Shown here: positions 25,441-36,916 of the stretch, piece after piece
Position numbering within the stretch: the first letter of the stretch is position 1
How the letters are laid out: every line of letters begins with the position of its first letter
Source of the DNA: Ctenosaura bakeri
Taxonomy: Eukaryota; Chordata; Lepidosauria; Squamata; Iguanidae
NCBI GenBank assembly: GCA_948474755.1
Contig: CAOLHI010002504.1
Location: forward strand, 62,001-126,000
DNA: 64,000 bases
Direction: 5' to 3'
Notes under the pieces: model-generated
Database searches by the model: none
What the model saw: the letters and a program-made list of their open reading frames with translations, nothing else
What the model was told of the DNA's origin: nothing
Translations under genes and position numbers: made by a program

Positions 25441-27411
25441 CACTTGAGTATGTAGGATATATAATAAACCAATTTTAGGTTTTAGCATGGCAGCCCAAAG
25501 CAGAAACACAGAATTAATTTGTTGTCTTAATGAAAGTATGGGTGAAAGGAAACCTACTTGGTGTTCTTATTTTGTAATGTGTGCTGTAACTGCCTTTCTT
25601 GTTCTGCAAAATTCACTTGACTTAAACAGTTAAACTGATTATTCAGTGCAGTGTTGGTCACCCACTCTGCAAGATATCATTACTGTGTGTTTAGTTTGAA
25701 CTTGTTTCTAGAGGACATGAGGTGAAGGAAGGTGATTACCTATTTACTGACCTCACTAGTCACTAGAGTCCAGCAAAATGTATTGCTGTTGCCCACAGAT
25801 TGCTGTGTTATCTGAGCTTACAGTTGGCCTTCCTTCTTCCTCTGGCTCATTCTGTATCTAATTTAGCAAAATTGCATTTAAATTAGTCCCTGATGAGAGA
25901 CCCAGAGTTGACATTTTTCCTTTAATAGACATGTTAGTCTCCCTGCATGCTAAAATTCCATAAATGGCTCTTTACTCTTCACAGACGAGACAGCTACTAT
26001 ACATCAGTCTGTGCATTATATTCCTAGATTCACCTTGGGGAATTATTAGTAGCCGTCACACATTTATTTTTTTCTGGGAATGAGTCAGGATTTCTCAACT
26101 AGCTAATTTATATTTGTATTGTTCATTCCTGTTTCTCTCACTTGACCTTCTTTCTCCACAGCCATCTTGTGAAGGCTACTTTTCTACACAGTTAATTGGG
26201 GGCAGGGAAGGAATTTGATACAAATGAGATTATGTCTGTCTTTAGATTAGAACTCTGAAATGTTAGATAGTGAAAATTTGTGACTGGCTGCTTGATACCA
26301 CACTTCTATGGCAACTCAGGGTTGAGAAGAAAAGAAATCATTCCACAAGGGAAACATCAACATTTCAGGGTCCCATTCAGTGGAATGAGCCAGGAGTGCC
26401 TCCAATTGCAGCAGAATGATTTCCATGTTTTCAAGTAGGTGAAATACTTCACATTATGTTGCCACACCAGATACCCACGCTTTGTGGGATGTGCTATTTT
26501 CATAATTGGACATATTAATAGCTGAAACTTATGTTTGAAAGAGTGCTGGTTGTAAGCAGGTTGCCAGGTCAGGATGACCTCAGACAGGTTTAGAGAGGAT
26601 TAGGTGGGAAAGTCCCATGTTGATGGGTTTGTGATAATCCTTTCAAAAACTGCAAGCTACAAGCACTCACAAAAACAGTAGAAGGCAAAACTGCCCAGGT
26701 GAAGCAATCAGGGGCCCTACTGTGAGCATATCCTATGAAGACCTTCCCTATTCACTACCTGACCAAACTTTAAGAGATTGTCAGGGCTTCCATCAGTATT
26801 TTGTCATGCAGACTTAAGACAGCCCATTCCAGACTCCTTTGTCAACCGCATGAGAAAGCCATTACCACTTTGTCCAAGCACTTTCCTTCAGGGCAGGAAA
26901 TAGGGTGTAAAACCCCCAGCAAATTGTAGTCTTAGACATAATACATGGTGCCCACACCTCTGTTCATTCTTGCTATCCTCAGATGAGTTCTGAGCCACTC
27001 CACTTCAACTTTCGCTTCAGGACTGGTAACTATTACCCTTTTCATCCAATCTCTCTCTATTCACCTTTCCTGCCTCACTTTCCAATACCCTTGTATGGTT
27101 CTTGAGAGTGTCTGATTTCCTGTATGCTCGTTAACATATAGGAGATCAGACACTCTAGAATGTATCTTTCAACTGGAGTCTTCCCTACAGTTAGTACTGG
27201 TATACACAAGTGAAAAGATCCTGCCATTACTCTCCTCTCCCAGGCCTCCTTTGAGCTATAACTCCCCAAATTGGAGAAGCTGCTAGCTGCTAGGCTGGCC
27301 AGTGGTGAGAAGAATGCTAGCAGCTATGCTGATGACCAGTTATCTAGCACCATGGAAATGCTGAAGTCTCAGCAGGCAGGACAGTCCAGATATAAAGCCA
27401 GTACTTGGAAA
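25441..27411. other. No gene; repeat-free stretch near 25845-26060
   Basis: I find no coding exon or transposon end. The interval around 25845-26060 is balanced, repeat-free sequence of the kind often conserved between amniotes. This cannot be tested here. Confidence 0.35.
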
Positions 27412-27635
27412 ACCAGTATGGTATAGTAATTTGAGTGTTGGACTAGGACTTTGGAAGTCAAGGGTTGAACCCTTGCTCAGCCATAGAAATCCCAAAATGA
27501 CCACAGGCAAGTCACATTTTCTTAACCTCAGAGGAAGGCAATGATTTGCAAACCCCTTCTGAACAAATCTTGTTGAGAAAACCCCAGAATAGTTTTGTCT
27601 TAGTTGGAAATGACTCGAAGGCATACACAACAATA
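27412..27635 (+). repeat. MIR-like tRNA-derived SINE, nearly full length
   Basis: A tRNA-like head (TAGTAATTTGAGTGTTGGAC), a B-box region (GGGTTGAACCCTTGCTCAGC), the core (CACAGGCAAGTCACA) and an L2-type tail (AAATGACTCGAAGGCATACA) are all present in order. It is the best reference copy of this SINE in the window. Confidence 0.8.
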
Positions 27636-28175
27636 GCTTTAGCCCCAGGGGAAAGAGGAAGTAGGAGGAAGAGACAGCCACAGTGTGGAAGGGGATGATT
27701 AGTCTCAGTCTGGGAAGAACACAACCAAAACCATAACACAGAGATAACTTGAAGGCTGCTGGTCCTGCATATGATCTAGTGGGGTAGCTTAGAAGGATTT
27801 ACTGTTGTCCTGGGAAGTCAGTGTTCTCAGGCAGTGTAGTGATTTGAAGGCAACAATCAACGCACTGGAATTCCTAGCTCTCTCTCCTTTGTGCTGCAGA
27901 GCTTAAGAGTTATGAAGTGCTCTTCCTCACGGAGGGAGTCACACTGCATTAGGACCTTAGAAAAATGTACATATTTCCAATGTATGCAAAGCACTCCATA
28001 AAACCACTTTAGTCAATGGAGAGGGGATGTGTTCAGGCAATGTATATTATTAAAATGCACATTTGAAAAGAATAAAATATTAAAAAGGATCAATTCTATC
28101 CTATTAAAAAAAACCCAGCTACCATAGAAGCTAACATGAACTAGATATGAAGGAAGGAAAAGGAAGGTATCTACG
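27636..28175. other. No recognisable feature
   Basis: AT-rich unique sequence with no coding or repeat signature that I can name. Confidence 0.4.
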
Positions 28176-29151
28176 TGTAAGGCCCCACTTTGGGGGTCCC
28201 CAATATCAGTATGGTTTGGATGGGCACCATACCTAATTGGCATAATATGTAATTGGCAACAAATTTATTGGTCCTGATATCAAATTCATGCCTGAGAGGT
28301 GACAGAGAGGTCAAACTGAGCGAGGGAAAGAATTTTACTATAAATGTGAGAAGCATGGGATCAACTCCAAAATTCCTCCAGGTAAGACTGAGTCATTTGT
28401 CAGGCAAATACACACCATTCCTGTGGATAACAGGCTTAAATAGAATTTAAGATGGAATTTTCCAGGGAATCCAACTGTGAGGAGCCCACCAGGACACTGA
28501 TTGACAGATATCCATCCCTTGTACACCTGGATTCTTTCCTCTGTCCTCACAGCACCCACAATAGACAGCTATTACAACATCCATCATGTCTTTGTCAATC
28601 AAAGCAATAAGCCCATCAACAGGCGAAAGACTCATTGTCCACAACAGGTTCCCTTTGTCTTGCATCTGGAACCTTCAGAGCCACAAGCCATTTTCAGGAT
28701 ACAAATACCCCTGATTTGAGGAGGCCCAATGCAGTCTCTTGAAGATCTATCCGTCACTCTGTCCATCTGGCTCCTCTTAGGTCCTACCTAAGCCAAAATA
28801 CATTTCTGCTCTTCACTACTCTTCTGGACTGGTAATTATAAATCCTCCCAAATCCCTCAGCCTCTCTGTAATTTTCCCTCCCTTTCTCTTTCAGCTAGCT
28901 CTTGTGTGAATGTGTGATTGTGTGTATCTTGTGTGCATGCATGAGTGACTTCCCCTCAATAAAATCATTTTATTAGACAATTTTGCTTGGTTTTTGACTT
29001 GGCCTGACCCCGTAAAAACTGGGTTTAAAAGATCTCGCTGGGTTACCCTGCTCCTCGTAGTGCTACAGCTTGTGCTCTGGCTAATTCCCATTCGCCATTA
29101 TTTGGAGCACATTGAGGTGTCCCCCACGGGACCCCAGAAATCAGGGTAACA
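28176..29151 (+). mobile_element. Probable solo LTR
   Basis: It starts TGTAAGGCCCCACTTTGG and ends GAAATCAGGGTAACA, about 976 bp. It has a poly(A) signal (AATAAA, about 28959) some 190 bp before the end, as in a U3-R-U5 layout. Flanks are TACG on the left and TATG on the right, which would be a 4-bp duplication differing by one CpG-type change. There is no internal gag/pol/env. The superfamily (retroviral or Gypsy-like) is not decided. Confidence 0.55.
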
Positions 29152-29420
29152 TATGGATATGAGTTTTGTTAATATGCACATCTCTAAAACTTCACAGGTG
29201 GTAGCAAAGGTTCTCCATATATACTGATAACTGTCCACATTGATTTATTGTGGACAAACTCTTGTGAAATGAGAAAAAGAGTGCTGAACATGTGTATGAG
29301 AAGAGTCATGATTCAAGTGCTGGTGCACATGTTTTCCAGGTTTCAATCTGTGGCACCTTCTATTAAAAGGATCGGATAGCAGGTTTTGGGAAAGACTTTG
29401 GGCAGTCACTGGCAGTCAGG
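29152..29420. other. No recognisable feature
   Basis: Unique AT-rich sequence following the LTR. Nothing is recognised. Confidence 0.35.
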
Positions 29421-29510
29421 GTAGACAAAATTAGGCAAGACCCTCCCAGTCTGCTCTGGGATAAAGTAGACAAAATTAGGCAAGACCCTCCCAGTCTGCT
29501 CTGGGATAAA
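29421..29510 (+). repeat. Perfect 45-bp tandem duplication
   Basis: Two adjacent identical 45-bp units (29421-29465 and 29466-29510), each starting GTAGACAAAATTAGGC and ending CTCTGGGATAAA. I see no substitution between the copies. Confidence 0.95.
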
Positions 29511-29637
29511 GCAGCTTCTTATACTCCAGAACAACACTGCAAATTTCTCTCCTCTGGCCTTGTGTAGCAATTCAGCTATGAAAAAGTAGATGACAAACAA
29601 TGAAGAAAGTTAAGAAGGAACCATTTAGATCAGACCT

Positions 29638-29750
29638 CTGTCTCTAATTGTGCTGGACTACAACTCCAATCACCAGCGGACAATTTTCCTGCTGGTTGGG
29701 AAAGATGGGATTTTAGTACAACATATCTGGAGGGCACCTGGTTGTCGGGG
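29638..29750. mobile_element. hAT-like MITE, degenerate
   Basis: An imperfect palindrome: GTGCTGGACTACAACTCCAA near the left, TTTAGTACAACATATCTGGA near the right. This layout is familiar from small hAT derivatives. The ends are not sharply defined. Confidence 0.45.
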
Positions 29751-31044
29751 GGCTGTTTTAGATAGGAAAGGCTGTACATCATTGCTAACTTCTCATTCCC
29801 ATTACAGAAAATGCTTTTGAATTTTGACAGGCTCATATTACTTCAAATGACTGCTAGTATATAACAGTGGAAAGATTTAGAAGTGGCAGAATTTTATTTG
29901 CTGCCCTCAGATTGAATTTCTTGAATTTGGTAAAGCACACTCACAAACAAGCCTGCTTGCACATACACCCAGATGCTCTTTTATGATTTTTTTTAAAAAA
30001 AATACTTATTTCTCTTGCTGGCAAACAAGCTCATAAAAAGCCTCTGGTGTAGTATCTTGAGGTTGCAAATAGCAATGTTGATGGCTCTGTTCTGATTTAA
30101 AATGAGCTTTCGTCTTGTGCAGCTCTCAAACCATAGGGACAGGTTCTCTCTGCAATGCCATTCTTTTATAATACTCCTGGAAAACACATGCTGTTGACTG
30201 GAATGCAGTGCAATTGTAGGAAATGAATGCCCAGGTGAAAAGTCGGAACTGAGGACAGAAGGGGCTGAGATGGAGATGAACCTCATTCTTCTGCTCTTGT
30301 TCTCACTCTCAGCAGCAAAACTCTTGTCCACAAATTGCAAATCCCATATCATTATATTTCTGCAAATGGGAAAGCTAATGGGACTATGGCAATTCAGTTG
30401 GGAGTGGGTGGTGGTGAGAAACTGCATGCCAGAACAAGCAGAGATGTATTTAAATGCAGAACACTTTTAAAATGATGGAGTGTTCTATATGAGAACCGAA
30501 CACAGATTTATAAAATGGCAGGAGCGATGTACCTTGCTAGACCTTTTGAAGGTTGACCTCTCTCTTGTTATTCCTAAGAAGATACCATCTACTAAATCAG
30601 AACACTGGCTCATCTACACAATATTGTCAGCTCTGACTGGCAGTGGTCCTTCAGTCTGAGGCAGGATTTTTCCCCCTAGCCTTTCCTAGTGATTAACAAA
30701 TGGTCTATCAGCTAAGTGTTAACTAGGCCTGACACTGTTTAGCTTCCAAAATCAGCCAAGGTCAAATGTGTTCTGGATGGTAAACTGATTTTATTCCCCC
30801 TTAACAAAACACAAAACAAAAACAATTTCTAGTCTTTTTTTTTTTTTTACCAATCCTATAACAACTGTATTTAAAAGAAATTAATTAATATCCCATATTT
30901 TTCCCAGTATGAGATTCAGCCAATTGATCAATATAATCATAGAAGATTTGGGGCATTTTTAAGATCTTGCTTTGAGGACAGGATGTCTCTCAGATGACTA
31001 AAGGGCCAGATTGCACTTACTTACTATTGGTTAAGCTTTCCTGC
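29751..31044. other. No gene; SINE fragment at about 30597-30680
   Basis: The SINE piece reads GGCTCATCTACACAATATTG and CTGACTGGCAGTGGTCCTTC, the minus-strand end of the second SINE family. The rest is unique AT-rich sequence. Confidence 0.45.
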
Positions 31045-31066
31045 AATAGTAGTAGTAGTAGTAGTA

Positions 31067-31104
<38 letters not shown>

Positions 31105-31175
31105 TTTTATTTATATCCCGCCTCTCCCGGCGGATCGAGGCGGTACTACAACAGTACATCGAATACATTAAATAC
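31045..31175 (-). repeat. (AGT)n/(AAT)n microsatellite at a LINE 3' tail
   Basis: AGT repeats (about 31047-31068) pass into AAT repeats to 31103, then TTTATTTATATCCCGCCTCTCC and GGATCGAGGCGG. The latter is the reverse complement of the LINE tail at about 3525-3550. The trinucleotide run is therefore the element's own 3' microsatellite. Confidence 0.6.
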
Positions 31176-32099
31176 ATTGCATTATCCTGCTCTCTGGGAA
31201 GGAGAACAGAATGTATTCTAGTGCTAGTCTAGTATTGCGTTTCAGGTAAAAGGGTTCAATGAATTTTAGCCTAGTCTTTTCTATGACATGCTGATCTCCA
31301 GGATGCAAGGACATTTTCTACAAGTGGAGTATTTTATTTGGTCCATTGCAGTACTGGAGACCATGCAAGCTGGAAACAGAACCATCTAGGATGGGTAATT
31401 TGTAATTTGTGGTGTAATTTGTGGCCTGTCAAGTGTTGATAGGCTGTAACTCTTATTATCCTTCACCATTGACTATGATGATTAGAGCTGATGTTTAAAA
31501 CATGTGCAAGGCCACGTGTTTCCTAGCCCTGGTCTTGCGAAACCTTTAGCACTTTGATTCTACTGATTGTGTAAACTGGCTTTCATCTGCTCTCCATAAT
31601 ATCTTTCCTTGGAAGCAAGTCTTACTGAAACTTTTGGAACTCAGTTAAGCCCTTTCCAAGAATAGTTGAATCAAGAGTAGCAGAAATATTTTTGCTGCTT
31701 ATTATGGTAAAGAATTTGCATAGTAAAGACAGGCTGTTTCTTTGTTACATAATATCAGTGGCATTGTTTGTTCAAACCTGGAAATGACTTGAAGTGCCAG
31801 CAGTAGAAGATTGGATGTTAAGGCTTCTAACTATCCCAAATGACCAAACTAATATTTTAAAGGATAAGCCAGCAGAAGGGTTTTTTTTTTTTTGAAATAT
31901 TGGAAACTGTTATTGGACTTTTTGCGCAATAAGAAATCAGAAACTTGTGGATATGGTTACTAGTAGTTTGCTTAGATTAATCTGTAATGGTAGAATAATA
32001 TTTTTTTGTCTTATTTTCTCTTTCTCATTACAGTTTAGTGGAGGAGGCAGATCCCTTTTGTGTTTTGGTAAGTTGGGCCGTTTGAGGCCTCTCCAGTAT
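31176..32099. other. No recognisable feature
   Basis: AT-rich sequence with poly(T) tracts. Nothing can be annotated. Confidence 0.35.
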
Positions 32100-32196
32100 T
32101 GCAGTTTTGGCCCCTCCCTAAACTGGAAACCTCAGGATTCCATAGGATGTTGAAAGTGGAATAATAGCACTATAAGAGGCTAGTGCAGAAATTGCC
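32100..32196. mobile_element. Family A MITE, right half only
   Basis: CTCCCTAAACTGGAAACCTC, then GGATGTTGAAAGTGGAATAA and TAGCACTATAAGAGGC, match the right arm of family A. The left arm is absent or unrecognisable. Confidence 0.6.
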
Positions 32197-33686
32197 TCAG
32201 TGTTAGTGTTTCATTGAGTTAGTGTTTAGTGGGTTTTTTTAGGTTACTGTTTTAGTATTGTGTTTTCATTTTAGTTTATGTTTATGTTAAAAATATCACT
32301 TGGAGTTTATGTTATTTTATGTTAAAATTGATAAATGAGTATATATATAAAAAAAGAGCAGTGCAAATGACCAGCGATAGCATTGCATCTGCTCTGCAAT
32401 GTGACATGACTTGAACTTGGCATATATTTTGGAGACATATATACTTATAAGAAAAGGATCTCAAGCTGCACAATAGTTGTTACATGTCATGCAATTTAAT
32501 CCCCAAGGGACTGAATAATCTTACAACTGAAAAAAAAATAGACATTGGGTTAATAAACATTACCACTTCATACTTATGGCACTTACATGCTGATTGCATT
32601 GACTATTTTAATTAGCAGAATAGCACTGATGATTTCTAGTGTCTCCATTGAAGCATACTACTAGTACAAAACAGACAGAAAGTTCACTACCAGTTTTCTT
32701 TTATTATTTTTATTTGTGGCTAATGCACTTTTGTTTTGTGACTTCAGCTCCTAAAGATTTCTGAAAGTGTGCCTGTTTACTAGGCGTCCAGTGATGGTCT
32801 GCACACCGATTCAAAGGGCGAGAAATAATTGGAAGAGATTGTGCACTTGGGCCCCACTTCTGAGGTCGAAAGGCCTAACACCCCAGTGCTGCCAAGATCA
32901 GACATCCCTGAACCTGAGGTCTTTGTGCCCATGATAATTGGGGCACCTCCTGACCCCAAATCCAGCACTGGGACAGGCTACTCTCCTCCAGGAGCTCTCT
33001 GATTTGGAAGCTAGCATGTTAACACCAGCAGTGTGCCTGGCAGGAGCTAAGAGACAGGTGACAAAGTCCCAAGCTGCAGACCAGTGAGCTTTTCTTTTAT
33101 AGCTTTGTACTTAGTGGAAAGCCCTAAGCAATTCATGGGGTCACCATGAGCATACAGAAGACATGAAAGAACACATACTTAGTGAAAAGGGCCTGGATGA
33201 TATAGTCCTGGGCCACCAGTATAAGAGGCCTCAGTTCAGCTCTGGAGCAAGGTAATTACTAGGAACTGTATGTCTTGGTGCCTTGATAATAGGATGCTGT
33301 CTCAGAAGGGTTGGCCTATCATGCCGCAGAACTAGGCAACAAACAAAGGCAGTGGTGGTCCCTGGCCATTCTCGTCTCTTTGAGGACAGAGCTGGATGTG
33401 CCAGATATCTTATCATGTGCCCCTGAACTACCCAATTGCCCTTTGATGTATGGATTGTGTCATCGTGTTGGTGTTCATTAAGGTAGTTATTTGTACAGAA
33501 AATGGCATTTTCTGTGTAGATATTAGCATTTTAAATGGTTGTTAGCTAATTTAGGTAGTTATTTCTATTTTGTAAGATAGGATGTAAATGTTTTGAATAA
33601 AATAAATAAGAATATATAGCTGAAAATATGTTTACATGTCCAATTTACAGGCAGAAATGGTATGGCAGGAAAATGAAGAAGCCCAA
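32197..33686. other. No recognisable feature
   Basis: Mixed AT-rich sequence. The open frame near 32780-32968 has no homology that I can name. An AATAAA-rich end near 33597 may be an old LINE tail. Confidence 0.35.
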
Positions 33687-33730
33687 GGCCCTTTCCTACT
33701 ACATAATTATAGCACTGTGTTCCACTTTAG
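33687..33730. mobile_element. Family A MITE, left-arm scrap
   Basis: GGCCCTTTCCTACTACATAA and TATAGCACTGTGTTCCACTT match the first 45 bases of family A. The remainder is missing. Confidence 0.5.
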
Positions 33731-33734
33731 CTGA

Positions 33735-34310
33735 GCGTGATGCAGTGCTTTGAGTGTTGAACTAGTGTTGGACTCCACGAGACCAGGGTTCTAATCTTTT
33801 CTCAGGCCCTTTTCGCACACAGTTTTTTTTTGCGCGAGGGTCCCTTGAGCGTCGCGTAAATGGGAGCGTCGGTCCGTACGACACACTCCCACTCACGCAA
33901 CGCTCAGGAGCCTAAAGTGGGATGCTCACGCATTTTCTTATTTTTGCCTCTAAGCTGAAAATACTGCGTGGTTGCGCAATGCTCACAGGGCCCTCGTGCA
34001 CTTACCTGCATGCGGTGTGCTGAACAAGCCACCCTGGTCGCGCTTCCTCTCCCAGCGCAGCCTACAGCTCCCAGACTGCACTGCGGAAGGAAGGAGCAGG
34101 GTGCTAGCGTGACGGTCATGCTACCAGGAAGCAACCTGTGGGACGAAGGAGCGGGGAAATGGCAGCGTTTCGGATTAGGCTTTTCGCTCGAGACGCCCCC
34201 CCCAGCCGTGCAAATGGGTAACATGTGAAAAGGGCTCTGAAGAAATCCTGCTGAGGAAACCTGGTGAGAGGGTCACTATAAATCAGAGTACATAACAAAA
34301 ACACCAAAAT
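33735..34310 (+). repeat. MIR-like SINE split by a Harbinger-like MITE
   Basis: The head (GAGTGTTGAACTAGTGTTGG) lies at about 33756-33804 and the tail (CTGAAGAAATCCTGCTGAGG) resumes at 34237. About 80 bp of the SINE core is missing at the junction. The later MITE insertion therefore probably came with a deletion. Confidence 0.6.
33805..34236. mobile_element. GC-rich Harbinger-like MITE (family C)
   Basis: It starts GGCCCTTTTCGCACAC, 13 of 13 bases identical to the terminal repeat of the autonomous element, and ends GTGAAAAGGGCT, about 432 bp. Its centre (CAGCGCAGCCTACAGCTCCC, 34048-34067) aligns with family B. The block TATTTTTGCCTCTAAGCTGA (33939 onward) matches the left subterminal block of the autonomous element. 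No clean target duplication is visible. Confidence 0.85.
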
Positions 34311-35539
34311 GGAGACTATTACACCAGCACAAGCTCCTATTTGTTGAATGTATGGTTGTGAGTCAAGTGTTGGTATTCAGTCAGTCAAAACTGGACTGAC
34401 AACTTACCCAGAAGACATTTTCTTTGGCTACCTCAAGACTGGGTAATGAGTTGCCAGGGAAGATTAGTCAGCTGGATATGCTGTCTGAGTTTAAAACAGC
34501 AGTAAAATCCAGTCACTTTTAGCAGGTCTATCCAGACTACTTTTAAGTTATGAATTTTTAAAGTATTTATTGATAGATTTTAATATGTATTGGTTTTATA
34601 TGTTTCTTCAATAGTTGTTGTGTATTTAACGTGGAGAGCCAGGTAAGAAACCAACAACGACAACAACAATTTAGCAGCCATATGTGACTCATGATACACA
34701 CTATCAATGAATTAAGTAGAATGTGTAGTGTCACTTACTTCCCCATTTCATGCAATGTCAGATTTGGTGGGCCCTGTTTAGTGTAAATAGTTTTATAATT
34801 TGGAATCAACGTGGGGTCTTATTGATAAATGACCCATGAACAGAATAAGAAATAGTGTTTTTACCAATGGAGAAATCTGCTAATTCTGATGTAATGAAAG
34901 TACCTGCTATAAACAGCCACAGAGATAATTAAGCACCTGATTTTTCTGCCTGAAAAGGTCGTTATTAAAGAACTCCAATGATTAGAGAGTTCCAATTAAA
35001 GGTTGCTGTCAGTTTTATTCTTGATTTAGGCTTAGAGGAGAAGTCGTATCTAAAAAAAAAGCGAAACACCCAAAACCGTAGTCACATAGAAATATTTTCA
35101 TGACTTCTTAAATTCAATGAACCAGTTTAGTTTGGGAAGCTTTCTTGGAGCTAAGCATCTTAAATATGGCAGCATTCTGCTAATTTATGAAGCACATAGT
35201 AAACACAAATAGCAAAGAGCAATAAACAAAATTGATGCAGGCTGGTTCATTGTCATTCCCCAGGCTTCTGTGGGTAATGACGAAAGTAAATAACGTAAGT
35301 GGTAGAAATTGAATTAAACTTTTTTTTATGCTGTAGCATTAGTAAAAGAGGCAGGAAATCTTCCCCAACCACCAAAAAGTCATTTTCATTTGATTGTGTC
35401 TCTACTTTAACCCTGAAAACTAAGAAGATAGTACCTGATGTATCTTGGCAAACTCAGTTAGGCATTACTGTTGTATTATAACATTCAATACTTCTAGCCT
35501 TGTTGGTGGAAGGTTCAATTGGACTTGGGGTTAGTTTAT
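34311..35539. other. No gene; repeat-free stretch near 34760-35060
   Basis: A (CAA)-like run at about 34650-34668. The 34760-35060 interval is unique and resembles conserved non-coding sequence in composition only. Confidence 0.35.
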
Positions 35540-35814
35540 GGCTCTTTTTGCATGGCATTTGCCATGCAAAAGAGCACCTGGAGCATTGGGCGATTGTGAG
35601 GAGCAATCTGCATGACGCACACACAATCGCTTGGCGTTCCATGTTAGGGCAGGTTCTACTTGCGAATTTTTTCATTTTCAGCTTTCAGCCGAAAATGGTA
35701 TGCGATCATGTATTGCTCCAGGGCTTCACGTGCACTTGCCATGTGTGCGGAGCCTCCAGAGCCGAAGCGGTTATGCTTCCTGCCCCAGCGCAGCCTAGGA
35801 AACTCCCAGACTGC
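35540..35814. mobile_element. Family B MITE, left part (interrupted host element)
   Basis: It begins GGCTCTTTTTGCATGG after TAT (35537-35539) and contains CATTTTCAGCTTTCAGCC at 35673. It stops at ACTGC, where the 8.3-kb element enters. It continues at 44106-44266. It is in reverse orientation to the copies at 19807 and 23139. Confidence 0.85.
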
Positions 35815-35827
35815 GGCCCTTTTCGCA
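35812..35827 (+). repeat. Left TIR with TGC target duplication
   Basis: TGC followed by GGCCCTTTTCGCA. The adjacent base differs from the other end (T here, C there), so the perfect inverted repeat is 13 bp. Confidence 0.9.
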
Positions 35828-36258
35828 TGGCGGTTTGAAAGCGTATTAAACACGCTCCCTCCCCCCTTCACGAGCCACCGTACCGCATGACGTTCCCGCC
35901 GACCCGGGGCTGTCGCGATCGTGAGTAGTGCTGGAGTCGCGTTTTTCATTTTTGCCTTGAAGCGAAAATGACCTCCTTTACGTATCGCTCACGCAACCCA
36001 CGGGCCTGCGGAGCCCTCTTACACGAAGGATCCGGGAGTGGGCGGGGTGCGGGCAGTCCCAGCTGGCTGTCCGTCACGCAGCAACTCTGTAGCTGGGCGG
36101 GAAGTGCCACCCAGCAACAGAGACGCCGCTGCCGCCATGGCCTCAAGGAACACTGCCTGACACATCGCTGCAAGAACCCACCCCGGGGTTGCGTCGCCGC
36201 ACTCGAGACGACAGCAGCCCCTGGGGTCTGGGCAACTTTTTTTTAAAAAACCGACGCT

Positions 36259-36293
36259 ATCGTTAGCACGTTAGCACAGTAGCCCGTTAGCAC
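36259..36293 (+). promoter_or_regulatory. Triple GTTAGCAC motif near the left end
   Basis: GTTAGCAC occurs at 36262, 36270 and 36286. Single copies sit at 39131 (between the divergent Myb genes) and 43853 (upstream of the transposase). All five are in the same orientation. I infer a protein-binding site for the element's own factors; this is not established. Confidence 0.5.
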
Positions 36294-36801
36294 AGTAGCA
36301 TGGACCAGCGTCTCCTCCGGGCTGAGGGTCAGCCCAGTTCGACAGCACAGCGACAACCCCATTCCCCCGCCACTGCAGTAGCCGACCCACCGCCCACCCC
36401 AATGGAGGACCCTCCCATCTATTTCCCTGTCCCACTCACAGACATGCCAAGTTGCCCTTGGCTGAGTCCAATCCCTATCCACTGGCCACGAGACATCCAC
36501 TCCCCACTCTGACTAGCTAAATAGAATATCCTTGGGTCACTCCTTTGGACTGTTGTCGCAATGCACCCATTCTGAACGTCTGGAGCAGGACTGGAAACAA
36601 ACTTCCTTTGGCCTCCTCCTCTTCTGCAGCTCCAACATCAAGGAACACAGTAGCCACACACTACACCTCTTCCTACCACCTGTCTACACGTGGATGTCTC
36701 TCCCGAGAGGTTCACTGGGCTAGCTGGAGTGTGAGGGCGCCCCAATTCACCTCCCCGCTCCGCAGAAAGAACCACACACTACTGTTTACAAACGGAAAAA
36801 A

Positions 36802-36807
36802 TTTATT
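36802..36807 (-). terminator. Poly(A) signal of the minus-strand Myb-like gene
   Basis: AATAAA on the minus strand, 110 bp beyond the stop codon at 36917. Confidence 0.75.
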
Positions 36808-36916
36808 GCACAGAATCTCAACATATAAGCAAACAACCAACATACAAAAAATACACAACTATATACATTCAACACACAACAGACAACTATATACAGCGGG
36901 CGCCGCCAGCGGCACT

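Noticed and set aside
30994..31221. Poly-Ser/poly-Asn protein
   Set aside because: Translation of the (AGT)n/(AAT)n microsatellite.
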